From contig NZ_CP047654.1 in the NCBI RefSeq assembly GCF_030408915.1, forward strand, positions 2,294,001-2,358,000: a stretch of DNA of 64,000 nt, in the 5' to 3' direction. Each line of letters opens with the position of its first letter. Position 1 is the first letter of the stretch. The notes under the pieces are model-generated. The model made no database searches, was not told the origin of the DNA, and saw only the letters and a list, made by a program, of their open reading frames with translations. A program made the translations under genes and the position numbers. The stretch comes from Corynebacterium guangdongense (GTDB taxonomy: Bacteria > Actinomycetota > Actinomycetes > Mycobacteriales > Mycobacteriaceae). This document shows positions 35,889 through 44,065 of the stretch, one piece after another.

Positions 35889-36635
35889 ATGGCTTCGAAT
35901 CCGGTCCGCAGCTCCTGCGCGCACGCGCATTCCTGTTCCGCCGCCGTCCGCCTGCGGGCGATGGCGAACAGTCCGCTCCTCGGTGGCCTGACACCGGAGC
36001 AGCACCGGAAGCTCGACACCACGCTCAGCGCCTGGGCCTGGAACGAGGGCGACCCGCTTGTCATGGCAGGTGACATGGTCGAAGGCTCCTACCTCATCGT
36101 CGCAGGGCGAGCCCGGGTCACCAGGGACACGGTCGACGGCAAGGAAGTCACCGTGGACATCGCCGCCCCCGGCGACGTCGTCGGCCCCCTGTCGACCGTC
36201 ACCGCCGAAGCGGCGGATTCCGTCTGGGCGATGGAGACCACCTGCGCGCTCTACCTGCCTGCAGACGCGCTCGCCGACGTGGTCCGGAACTACCCGGAAA
36301 TCGCCCTGTCGATACTGGAGATGCAGAACGAGAAGCTCGCCCACTCACGCACCCGCAAGGTGGCGCAATCGACCCGGACCGTCGAGCAGCGGGTCGCCGA
36401 GGTGATTCTCCACCTCGATGAGAAACTCGGCCAGGTGCGCCCCGACGGTTCCCACCTGATTCAGGTGCGTGTCCGCCGCGACGACGTCGCCGGCATGGCG
36501 GGGACCACCATCGAGTCCGCCTCCCGGGCGATGAGCAGGATGAAGCGCGACGGTCTCATCGACTCCGGGCGCGAGTGGATCGTCGTCCTCGACGTCGACA
36601 CGCTCCACGACCTGGCGGAGGGCCCCACGGACTAG
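35889..36635 (+). CDS. Crp/Fnr-family regulator with FNR-like cysteines
   Basis: 248 residues. A cyclic-nucleotide-binding-like beta-barrel occupies about 30-145, then a dimer helix, then a C-terminal winged HTH with VRRDDVAGMAGTTIESASRAMSRMKRDGLI at about 197-226. Cysteines are C10, C16 and C119, with H12 and H14 between the first two; E. coli FNR uses C20, C23, C29 and C122. C10-x5-C16 matches the spacing C23-x5-C29 of FNR. It may sense oxygen, NO or redox state, but three cysteines are fewer than the four of FNR. Not the cAMP receptor GlxR: the phosphate-binding residues are not apparent. Its stop overlaps that of the convergent MBL gene. Confidence 0.88.
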   Translation: MASNPVRSSCAHAHSCSAAVRLRAMANSPLLGGLTPEQHRKLDTTLSAWAWNEGDPLVMAGDMVEGSYLIVAGRARVTRDTVDGKEVTVDIAAPGDVVGPLSTVTAEAADSVWAMETTCALYLPADALADVVRNYPEIALSILEMQNEKLAHSRTRKVAQSTRTVEQRVAEVILHLDEKLGQVRPDGSHLIQVRVRRDDVAGMAGTTIESASRAMSRMKRDGLIDSGREWIVVLDVDTLHDLAEGPTD

Positions 36636-37738
36636 CGCTCGCTCAGCGCCTGCTGATCAAGGACCTCGACCCCGTCGTCGCCGATGGTGAACACCATCAG
36701 ATCCTCACCCAGGACGACCTCACCGTCGAAATTCTCCTTGGTGCGCGAGATCATCTCCTCGTCGGAGACGCCCTCGACCTTGCCCGGGATACCGTTGACG
36801 AAGTGGGTGTACACCGCCATACCCGGGTTGGCGTCCCGGAAGATCTCGCCGGCCTGCTCCGGGGTGGTGTGGTGCGAGATCACCTGCGGCAGAACGTCCG
36901 GATCCTGGAACGCGGCCACCTCGTGGATGAGCAGGTCGACGTTCTTGCCGTGCTCGACGACGTTGGGGTGCGGGATGGTGTCGCCGCTGATGAGCACGGA
37001 GTGCTCCCCGTAGTCGATGCGGTAGCCCTGCGAGGGAAGGATCACGTTGGCGGGATCGTGCTGGACGTCGAACATGGTGACTGTGAGGCCGTCCCTGTCC
37101 AGGACCACGCCTTCCTCGGTGAACTCCTCCCAGGCGATGCCGGTGGTCTCGAGGTCGAGCTCCCCGTCGGCGGCGCGAACCTGACGATCGTTCTCGAAGG
37201 CCGCGTAGAGATTGTCGACGATCGTGCCCACGCCCTCCGGCCCGTAGACCATGAAGTCACCGCCATCGCGTCCGCCGAACGCCGGGACGTATCCGGTCAT
37301 CCACAGGTCGTCGACGCTCAGGACGTGGTCCGAGTGATAGTGCGTGAGGATCAGCCCGTCCAGCTCGCCCGCCTCAACACCCGCCTGGGTCAGGCGGATG
37401 ACGGCGCCGCGCCCGGCGTCCACGAGGTAGTTCATGTCGCCGGCCTGGACGAGGATGGAGAACCCGAACCTTTCGGTGCTGGGCACCGGGCTGCCGGTGC
37501 CCAGCAGGGTGACGCGGAGCTCCCCCTCAGCCGGGGCGTCCTTGGCCGGGTGGGTGGATTCCACGACATCCACCGGAAAGTCGTTGGCGTTGATCTCGGC
37601 CGAGACCGAGGCGGCCGGGGTAACTTCCGCCGCCGTCGTGGCGCCGTCCGTCGTGGCGCAGGCGCTCAGCGCCAGCGCCGAAGAGACACCGAGGGAGAGA
37701 AGAATCGTGCTGAATCGTCGGGATCGGACCATGGACAT
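36632..37738 (-). CDS. Secreted MBL-fold lipoprotein
   Basis: 368 residues. The N-terminus is a lipoprotein signal ending in ALSAC (start at GTG 37744, ATG 37738 or ATG 37732; 37738 is taken). After a 50-residue linker comes an RNase Z/arylsulfatase-like metallo-beta-lactamase fold with the metal motif HYHSDH, ISGDT and ISHHTTPEQAGEI. It acts outside the membrane, probably on a phosphodiester or sulfate ester. Convergent with and overlapping the Crp/Fnr gene by 4 bp. Substrate unknown. Confidence 0.87.
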   Translation of the reverse strand: MSMVRSRRFSTILLSLGVSSALALSACATTDGATTAAEVTPAASVSAEINANDFPVDVVESTHPAKDAPAEGELRVTLLGTGSPVPSTERFGFSILVQAGDMNYLVDAGRGAVIRLTQAGVEAGELDGLILTHYHSDHVLSVDDLWMTGYVPAFGGRDGGDFMVYGPEGVGTIVDNLYAAFENDRQVRAADGELDLETTGIAWEEFTEEGVVLDRDGLTVTMFDVQHDPANVILPSQGYRIDYGEHSVLISGDTIPHPNVVEHGKNVDLLIHEVAAFQDPDVLPQVISHHTTPEQAGEIFRDANPGMAVYTHFVNGIPGKVEGVSDEEMISRTKENFDGEVVLGEDLMVFTIGDDGVEVLDQQALSER

Positions 37739-37748
37739 GTCCACACCG

Positions 37749-37814
37749 CCTTTGATGATCTGGACTACATAAGGACAGAATATGCATCCTACGCAAATGC
37801 ATCGCCATCAAAGG
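37749..37814. repeat. Wide-spaced inverted repeat upstream of the MBL lipoprotein
   Basis: CCTTTGATG (37749-37757) recurs inverted as CATCAAAGG (37806-37814), 48 bp apart. The AT-rich spacer contains two ATGCAT words and holds the probable promoter. It could be a looped operator; TTGAT/ATCAA halves recall Crp/Fnr sites but the spacing is wrong for a standard one. Confidence 0.5.
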
Positions 37815-37905
37815 AATTACGTTTGCGCTCAGCGCCACATATTCTCCCCTGGCCCACCCCCGTCACGGACTGACGCGAACAGACTCCCTGGGTTGGGGCG
37901 GGATG

Positions 37906-38655
37906 CTATCCCCGCCCCGGCACCGCCACCACCGTCAGCGAATCGGGCTCGACCTCCGTGAAGCCCGCATCCCGCACCACAACGGCACCCTCGCGTTGCG
38001 CAAGCTCGAGAAGGTGGTCGCGGCTGACCTCCCGGACCTGGACGGAATAGCCCTGCCGGGCCCAGTCCTCCACCCAGCCGAACGGCTGCTGGGCGGCCAG
38101 GAGCATTGATCCGTGCCCGACCTGCGCGGCGGCCTTGCCCAGAGACATGTCCAGGGCAGCGTCGATCGCGATCGCGGGCAGACTCCGGTCGATCTCCCCC
38201 GGCTGGTCGGCAGGCAGCTCGGTGCCGCGAATCTGCAGCTTCCGGATCAGCGGGTCCACCTCCGACACCGCCGACGGAACAAACGCCCGGACCTGGGCGC
38301 CGTCGACCTCGACGGTGACCCCGGGTACCTTCTGGACGTCCTCCCACGACTTGTTCCGGGCACGCCGGGCGACCTTGCGGATCAGATGGTCGTACCAGGT
38401 CGTGACGCCGCGGTTCCATGCCTCATCGGTGATGACGCGGCCATCCAGGCAGACCCGGACCACCGCCTGGGCGGCGGCCTCCAGGAGCGCTGTCCTGGTC
38501 GGCGGCTCCTGCTTCGGAATGTTCAGCGCGATCTGCATGGCCTGCACGGTGCCAGGATCATCGGGATCCTCGGTGTGCGCACGTCGATCGTCTGTGACGC
38601 GCGCCGCCAGCAGGGCGTGCGCCTGCCGCAGCAGATCGGTGTCGGACTCACCCAC
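37906..38655 (-). CDS. Pth2-like peptidyl-tRNA hydrolase domain protein
   Basis: 249 residues. The N-terminal 130 residues are unassigned. About residues 160-249 match the Pth2 family: MSLGKAAAQVGHGSMLLA corresponds to the GK-x-AAQ-x2-HA core, and VVRDAGFTEVEPDSLTVVAVPG to the DAG-T...G-T-V end. Pth2 releases peptides from peptidyl-tRNA, though this actinobacterial form is untested. Starts with GTG overlapping the serB stop (TAGTG), so it is coupled to serB. Confidence 0.8.
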   Translation of the reverse strand: MGESDTDLLRQAHALLAARVTDDRRAHTEDPDDPGTVQAMQIALNIPKQEPPTRTALLEAAAQAVVRVCLDGRVITDEAWNRGVTTWYDHLIRKVARRARNKSWEDVQKVPGVTVEVDGAQVRAFVPSAVSEVDPLIRKLQIRGTELPADQPGEIDRSLPAIAIDAALDMSLGKAAAQVGHGSMLLAAQQPFGWVEDWARQGYSVQVREVSRDHLLELAQREGAVVVRDAGFTEVEPDSLTVVAVPGRG

Positions 38656-39935
38656 TAGGCCAGCGCCACCTTGCGCGCGCTGCCGTCCAATTCATCGGAG
38701 TGGTCGATCTCGTGGCGTGGAATACCGAGGATGTAGAGGACCTCGTCCAGGAACGGGTGGTTGACCGAGGTGTCGGCGACCTCCTTCAGGGCCGGTTTCG
38801 CGTTGAAGGCGATGCCCAGGCCGGCGGCGGAGATCATGTCGATGTCGTTGGCGCCGTCGCCGACGGCCACGGTCTGATCCATGCGGATGCCGGACTCCTC
38901 GGCAAACTCCCGCAGGAGACGTGCCTTGGCGGCGCGGTCGACGACGTCGCCGATGACCCGTCCGGTGAGCTTGCCGTCGACGATCTCGAGGGTGTTCGCG
39001 CGCATGTAGTCGAGCTCGAGTTCCTCCGCCAGGCCATCCAGGACCTGATTGAAGCCGCCCGACACCACGGCGGTGCGGTAGCCCAGCTTGTTCAGCGTAC
39101 GGATGGTGGTTCGGGCGCCCGGGGTCAGCTCGATGTCGGCGGCGACCTGGTCGATGACCGAGGCATCCAGACCGGCCAGGGCCTTCACGCGCTCGCGGAG
39201 GGAGGCCTCGAAGTCGAGTTCACCGCGCATGGCGCGCTCGGTGACCGCCGCGACCTCCGCCTCGCGCCCGGCGTGCGCGGCGAGCATCTCGATGACCTCG
39301 CCGGTGATCAGCGTCGAGTCGCAGTCGAAGCACACCAGCCGCTTCGAGCGCCGCGACAGGCCGGCGCGCTCGATGGCGATGTCGACGTTGAGCTGGGTGG
39401 TCAGCTCGGCGAGGGCCTTGCGCAGGGAGACTCCCCCGCCCGGGGCCGGGTTATCCACCGTGATCGACAGCTCCAGGCCGGTGAGCGGATAATCCGCGAT
39501 CCCCCGGATGCGGTCGATGTTCGCGTTGTAGTTCGTCAGGGTCTGGGCGACAGAAGTGACGTCCTCCGCGGTCACCGGGTTGCCGAGAACGACGACCACG
39601 TGCGTGGAACGGGGGCGTGCCATGGTCTTGGTCCCCTCCCCTGTCTCGACGGTGACGGACTGCCCGTGGACACGCAGGGTGTCCTCGAGTCCGGTGCGCA
39701 GCGCCACGAGGCGAGAGGGTTCGACTCCGACGAAGGCGGCCAGCGAGAGGTGGCCGCGGAACTGGGCCTGCTCGACGTCGAGCAGCTGGACCTTCTGGGC
39801 GGTCAGCACCCGGAAGAAGGCGGCGGAGACACCCGGGTGGTCCTTGCCGGTGGTGGTGAGAATCGCGGGTTCGAGGCCGGGCTGGAGTTCAACCTGGAGT
39901 GCCGCGGTGGATGGGGACGCTGGTGATTCAGTCAC
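38655..39935 (-). CDS. serB: Phosphoserine phosphatase SerB
   Basis: About 426 residues. Final step of serine synthesis. Two ACT-like domains occupy about 1-180 and the HAD phosphatase domain the rest, with the nucleophile motif FDCDSTL, SGGF, and GDGANDIDM. GTG 39935 is chosen because CAGAAT on the minus strand (39943-39948) ends 7 nt upstream, making it leaderless; ATG 39944 is an alternative. The length fits the ACT-containing actinobacterial SerB2 type. Confidence 0.94.
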   Translation of the reverse strand: MTESPASPSTAALQVELQPGLEPAILTTTGKDHPGVSAAFFRVLTAQKVQLLDVEQAQFRGHLSLAAFVGVEPSRLVALRTGLEDTLRVHGQSVTVETGEGTKTMARPRSTHVVVVLGNPVTAEDVTSVAQTLTNYNANIDRIRGIADYPLTGLELSITVDNPAPGGGVSLRKALAELTTQLNVDIAIERAGLSRRSKRLVCFDCDSTLITGEVIEMLAAHAGREAEVAAVTERAMRGELDFEASLRERVKALAGLDASVIDQVAADIELTPGARTTIRTLNKLGYRTAVVSGGFNQVLDGLAEELELDYMRANTLEIVDGKLTGRVIGDVVDRAAKARLLREFAEESGIRMDQTVAVGDGANDIDMISAAGLGIAFNAKPALKEVADTSVNHPFLDEVLYILGIPRHEIDHSDELDGSARKVALA

Positions 39936-39970
39936 GGGTCTCATTCTGTCATGACGGGTGAATATATGAA

Positions 39971-40003
39971 TCTCGCCCCTTCGCGGGGAGCGAGGGGGCG
40001 AGA
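39971..40003 (-). terminator. Hairpin after ctaD
   Basis: TCTCGCCCC (39971-39979) pairs with 39995-40003, with further pairing possible in the loop. On the ctaD strand it is followed by a T-rich but not continuous tail. It also separates ctaD from the serB promoter. Confidence 0.65.
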
Positions 40004-40039
40004 AAACCATCTCAGGAGGGAGATGTCAGTTGCTGACGG

Positions 40040-41791
40040 CTAGCGCGCCGCAACGCTGTCCTTGGACGGGGACTGCACCTTTGCGGTGCGCTCGTCGTCG
40101 TGGCCACCGGTGTGTGCCTCGCGACGCATGCGCTCCACCATGTGCGGGTAGTGCAGCTCGAAGGCGGGACGCTCGGAGCGGATACGCGGCAGGGAGACGA
40201 AGTTGTGGCGCGGCGGCGGGCAGGAGGTGGCCCACTCCAGGGAGTTGCCGTAGCCCCACGGGTCGTCGACGGTGACGACCTCGCCGTAGCGCCAGGACTT
40301 GAAGACGTTCCAGACGAACGGGATGACGGAGGCGCCCAGCACGAAGGAGAAGATCGTGGAGATCTGGTTGAACAGGGTGAAGCCGTCGGAGTCCAGGTAG
40401 TCGGCGTAGCGGCGCGGCATGCCCATGTTGCCCAGCCAGTGCTGGATGAGGAAGGTGCCGTGGAAGCCGACGAAGGTCAGCCAGAAGTGGATCTTGCCCA
40501 GGCGCTCGTCGAGCATGCGCCCGGTCATCTTCGGGAACCAGAAGTAGACGCCCGCGAAGGAGGCGAAGACGACGGTGCCGAAGAGGGTGTAGTGGAAGTG
40601 GGCGATCAGGAAGTAGGAATCAGCCAGGTGGAAGTCCAGCGGCGGGGAGGCCAGCATGATGCCGGTCATGCCGCCGAAGAGGAAGGTCGCCAGGAAGCCG
40701 ACGGCGAAGATCATCGGAGTGTTCCAGGTGATGTGGCCGTTCCACATGGTGCCGGTCCAGTTGAAGAACTTCACGCCGGTGGGCACCGCGATCAGGAAGG
40801 TCATGAACGAGAAGAACGGCAGCAGCACAGCGCCGGTGACGAACATGTGGTGCGCCCAGACCGCCATGGAGAGGGAGCCGATGGCCAGGGTGGCGAAGAC
40901 CAGTCCGATGTAGCCGAAGATGGGCTTGCGGGAGAAGACCGGGATGACCTCGGAGATGACGCCGAAGAACGGCAGGGCGAGGACGTAGACCTCGGGGTGG
41001 CCGAAGAACCAGAACAGGTGCTGCCACAGGATGGCGCCGCCGTTGGCGGTGTCGTAGATGTGGCCGCCGAGCTTGCGGTCGTAGAGGACGCCGAGCGCGG
41101 CCGCCAGCAGCAGCGGGAAGACCATCAGCGCGATGACGGAGGTGGTGAAGATCGACCAGGTGAAGACCGACATACGGAACATGGTCATGCCGGGAGCGCG
41201 CAGCGTCAGGATGGTGGTGATCATGTTGATCGCGGAGGCGACGGTGCCGACGCCGGTCGCGCCGACGCCGATGATCCACATGTCGGCTCCGATGCCCGGG
41301 GTATGGACCGAGTCAGCCAGTGGCATGTACATGGTCCAGCCGAAGTCGGCCGCGCCGCCCGGGGTCAGGAAGCCGGACAGCATGACGATGCCGCCGACGG
41401 TGGTGATCCAGAAGCCGAAGGCGTTGAGACGCGGGAAGGCCACGTCCGGGGCGCCGATCTGCAGCGGGATGACGTAGTTGGCGAAGCCCCAGACGATCGG
41501 AGTACCGAAGAGCAGCAGCATGACGGTGCCGTGCATGGTGAACAGCTGGTTGAACTGCTCGTTGGAGAGGAACTGCAGACCCGGGGAGAAGAGCTCCGCA
41601 CGGATCAGCAGCGCCATGAGACCACCTAGGAAGAAGAAGCTGAAGCTCATGATGATGTACATGATGCCGAGCTGCTTGTGGTCGGTGGTGATGAAAGAGT
41701 TCCAGAGTTTCGAGCCCAGACGGCTACTGCCGGTCGGCTCTGGACGTACCGGAGCGACGTAGTCGTCGATCCTCGGCGCCACAGCGGTCAT
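40040..41791 (-). CDS. ctaD: Cytochrome c oxidase subunit I (aa3 type)
   Basis: 583 residues. Catalytic subunit of the terminal aa3 oxidase, with twelve helices. The motifs [22 protein letters not shown] (Cu-B His and cross-linked Tyr), HHMFVTG and HFHYTLFG (haem ligands) are intact. Expected to form the bc1-aa3 supercomplex with genes outside the window. AGGAGGA lies right before the start. The region upstream is unusually long and noncoding. Confidence 0.97.
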   Translation of the reverse strand: MTAVAPRIDDYVAPVRPEPTGSSRLGSKLWNSFITTDHKQLGIMYIIMSFSFFFLGGLMALLIRAELFSPGLQFLSNEQFNQLFTMHGTVMLLLFGTPIVWGFANYVIPLQIGAPDVAFPRLNAFGFWITTVGGIVMLSGFLTPGGAADFGWTMYMPLADSVHTPGIGADMWIIGVGATGVGTVASAINMITTILTLRAPGMTMFRMSVFTWSIFTTSVIALMVFPLLLAAALGVLYDRKLGGHIYDTANGGAILWQHLFWFFGHPEVYVLALPFFGVISEVIPVFSRKPIFGYIGLVFATLAIGSLSMAVWAHHMFVTGAVLLPFFSFMTFLIAVPTGVKFFNWTGTMWNGHITWNTPMIFAVGFLATFLFGGMTGIMLASPPLDFHLADSYFLIAHFHYTLFGTVVFASFAGVYFWFPKMTGRMLDERLGKIHFWLTFVGFHGTFLIQHWLGNMGMPRRYADYLDSDGFTLFNQISTIFSFVLGASVIPFVWNVFKSWRYGEVVTVDDPWGYGNSLEWATSCPPPRHNFVSLPRIRSERPAFELHYPHMVERMRREAHTGGHDDERTAKVQSPSKDSVAAR

Positions 41792-42910
41792 TCGATCCTC
41801 CTGATGTCATAACGCGTCCGCAGGTTCACGGGCGCGCCACTTGTCGTGCCGCTTCATCCTAGGAGATGTCACGGAGTTACTTCCAGCCACTACAGGCCGG
41901 GGACAAGAAAGAGTGTAGTCGCAGGGAATGCAGAGGAAATTTGTATTTGACAGGCACTTTCGCCAGCTACCTGCGGTTGACGACATGCGTCACACCAATA
42001 CAGGTGACCGACGACACTTTCGGTGCCAGCTTTCCTCCAGCCCAGGTGACCGGAACCCCTTTCCACCCACCCCCGCTTGGTGTCCATCCAAAGGTTGAAC
42101 CGTGCCCCTCAGAGGCGATTGGCGGGGAGGGCCGGGGGATGGAAATGCCTGGCCAGAAAGTCACCGGGGGGGCCGCAGGACCGGCAGGGGCCCGGAAGGT
42201 TCGCGTCGGCGCGGACGGGAGCAGCCACGGGCGAACGGGCCGGCCGAAAGCCTCACCCGCAATGTAGCGGAAGAAGTGCCCCCGTCCGCCCGACCCCTCG
42301 CACATATTCACGACGTGACCGACCCCGACGCCGGAGATGAATCAGGCACTGAGCGTAAGCCGGATGGCCCGGCAAGCACAGGGATGACCGGAGCCCTAAG
42401 AGATAAGGAAAGGATCGGGACGACCCTCTCCTTCCACCCATCGACGCCGTCCCCCGCAACCCAGGGTCCTATTGGGCCCCACGGGGACGCCCGCCCCCTC
42501 GTCCTTGCCCACCGGGGACCCCGCGCGCCCCCACTTTCAGGGGCAGAGACGACGCGGGCGTCCCCTCTGACGGGGGTGGCGAGTCGGACTCGAGGTCAGC
42601 ACACCACGGAGTGGCCACCCCGGAAGCAGTCTGGTGGACGCCCGCCCCCGGACATCGAAGGCCACCCTCAGCATGTTCGGCCCGGGACCGTTGCCCACCC
42701 GGGCGGCACGGCAGTCTCGGGGGAGATTCCGGCCGCGCCCCCATAGGCTTTTCTTTATCGATACACGCGATCACCGAGAGGCCACACCTCGGCCAGGTTT
42801 CGTGTCCGGTTGGGGGTGGCTTTACGATTGAGGTGAGACCAAATACTATAGGATTGACTAAAGGTAATCTGTATCTCTAGAAATCCAGTCGCACCCTAGG
42901 AGCCCACTCC
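41792..42910. other. 1.1-kb interval without a convincing gene between ctaD and gntR
   Basis: The ctaD side (41792-42000) is AT-richer and contains a possible minus-strand -10 box TACACT (41912-41917) in the ctaD leader. From about 42050 to 42750 the sequence is very GC-rich with Pro/Gly/Arg-rich open frames on both strands, the longest 214 codons, none with a recognisable domain, codon-typical composition or clear ribosome site. The last 100 bp (42780-42905) is AT-rich with CCAAATACTATAGG near 42838-42851 and is the gntR promoter area. No trace of nrdF or ferritin was recognised. Confidence 0.7.
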
Positions 42911-43633
42911 ATGTCACCCAGCATTCCTGGATCCACCGGAGCAGCCACTCCCCTGCTCGCCTCAGTACTGGAGGAGCTCGGCCGCCAGATCGTTGCCGGT
43001 GACCTGCCCGAAGGACGCACCTTCACCCTCCAGGACATTTCCGACCGTTTCGGGATTTCCCGCACCGTCGCCCGCGAGACCATGCGCGCGCTCGAACAGA
43101 TGGGGCTGGTGTCCTCCTCCCGTCGGGTCGGCATCACCGTCCTGCCCCGCACCCACTGGGCGGTGTTCGACCCGACCATCATCGAGTGGCGTCTCGGCAG
43201 CGAGCGCGAGCGCGACCTTCAGCTGCGCTCCTTGACGGAGCTGCGCATCTCGGTTGAGCCGATCGCGGCCGCCAACGCCGCCCGCAACGCCACCGAGGTG
43301 CAGCGCCGGGAGCTGGTGGAACTGGCGGCCACTCTGCGTGAGCTCGGCACCGGCGGGCAAGGCACCGCCGACGAGTTCCTCACCGCGGACATCCGCTTCC
43401 ACCAGCTTCTCCTCGAGGCCTCCGGCAACGAGATGTTCATCGCCCTGGCCCCGACCCTGGTTCCCGCACTGGAAGGCCGCACCCACGCCGGGCTGATGCC
43501 GCAGGCTCCGGAGGAGGTGGCTCTGCAGGCCCACGAGCGTCTGGCCGCCTGCATCCGCGATTCCGACTTCGACGGTGCGGAGGAGGCCTCCCGCGAGCTG
43601 CTCACCGAGGTCCGCACCGCCCTGCACGCGTAA
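42911..43633 (+). CDS. gntR1: FadR-subfamily GntR regulator, probable gluconate regulator
   Basis: 240 residues. Winged HTH at about 25-85 (LQDISDRFGISRTVARETMRALEQMGLV) and an FCD effector domain (about 95-235) with metal-binding residues in RFHQLLLEASGNEMF. The location near ctaD and nrdE corresponds to gntR1 of C. glutamicum, where GntR1/GntR2 repress gluconate genes and activate sugar uptake. gntK and the uronate operon at 9.8-15.5 kb are then likely targets. Assignment as gntR1 rests on synteny. CTAGGAG precedes the start. Confidence 0.85.
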   Translation: MSPSIPGSTGAATPLLASVLEELGRQIVAGDLPEGRTFTLQDISDRFGISRTVARETMRALEQMGLVSSSRRVGITVLPRTHWAVFDPTIIEWRLGSERERDLQLRSLTELRISVEPIAAANAARNATEVQRRELVELAATLRELGTGGQGTADEFLTADIRFHQLLLEASGNEMFIALAPTLVPALEGRTHAGLMPQAPEEVALQAHERLAACIRDSDFDGAEEASRELLTEVRTALHA

Positions 43634-43651
43634 TTTTCTCCGCCCCGGGGC

Positions 43652-43897
43652 TTATCGACGCCCGCGACCCGGCTTCCCCGTCGGGACCCGGAATCCGGCG
43701 CCGAAGTCCTGGGGCGTCCGCATCCTGCCGAAGGCCGCGCCCAGCGTGAGGTGGACGCCGACGAGGAGTCCGACGATCAGCAGGATTACGCCGAGAATCT
43801 GGGCGGTGCCGGTGTAGTTGCTGATCATGAGGATTCCCCCCACCGCAGCCACCGTCGCGATGAGGAGCTCCACCAGGATCTGTATCAGCAACTTCAC
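43652..43897 (-). CDS. Small membrane protein
   Basis: 81 residues from GTG 43897, with AAGGAG at 43907-43912 on the plus strand complement. Two predicted helices, about 6-25 and 33-53, then a basic, Gly/Arg-rich tail. No family recognised. A small membrane protein also stands beside nrdE in other corynebacteria. It converges on gntR. Confidence 0.7.
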   Translation of the reverse strand: MKLLIQILVELLIATVAAVGGILMISNYTGTAQILGVILLIVGLLVGVHLTLGAAFGRMRTPQDFGAGFRVPTGKPGRGRR

Positions 43898-44012
43898 GAC
43901 TTTCCGCTCCTTCTGGTTCTTAGCTGTTTTCCCAGGCCACGACGGCCATTGTCCCTACGCTAGCAGAGCGGTCCCCCACCCTGGCGAGCCCGCCTCCTCG
44001 CGTCGGCACCCG

Positions 44013-44059
44013 GAAAAGGGCGGAAGCCCCCACCGTCTGGTGGGGACTTCCGCCCTTTC
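44013..44059 (-). terminator. Intrinsic terminator after nrdE
   Basis: A stem of about 20 bp (44013-44034 with 44039-44059, one bulge) between GGGCGGAAG and its complement. On the minus strand it is followed by TTTTCC. It lies 6 bp after the nrdE stop. Confidence 0.92.
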
Positions 44060-44065
44060 AGCCGA

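Noticed and set aside
42102..42746. 214-codon open frame on the plus strand in the ctaD-gntR interval
   Set aside because: Pro/Gly/Arg-rich low-complexity product with no domain, no convincing ribosome site, and equally long frames on the other strand, as expected from GC-rich noncoding DNA.
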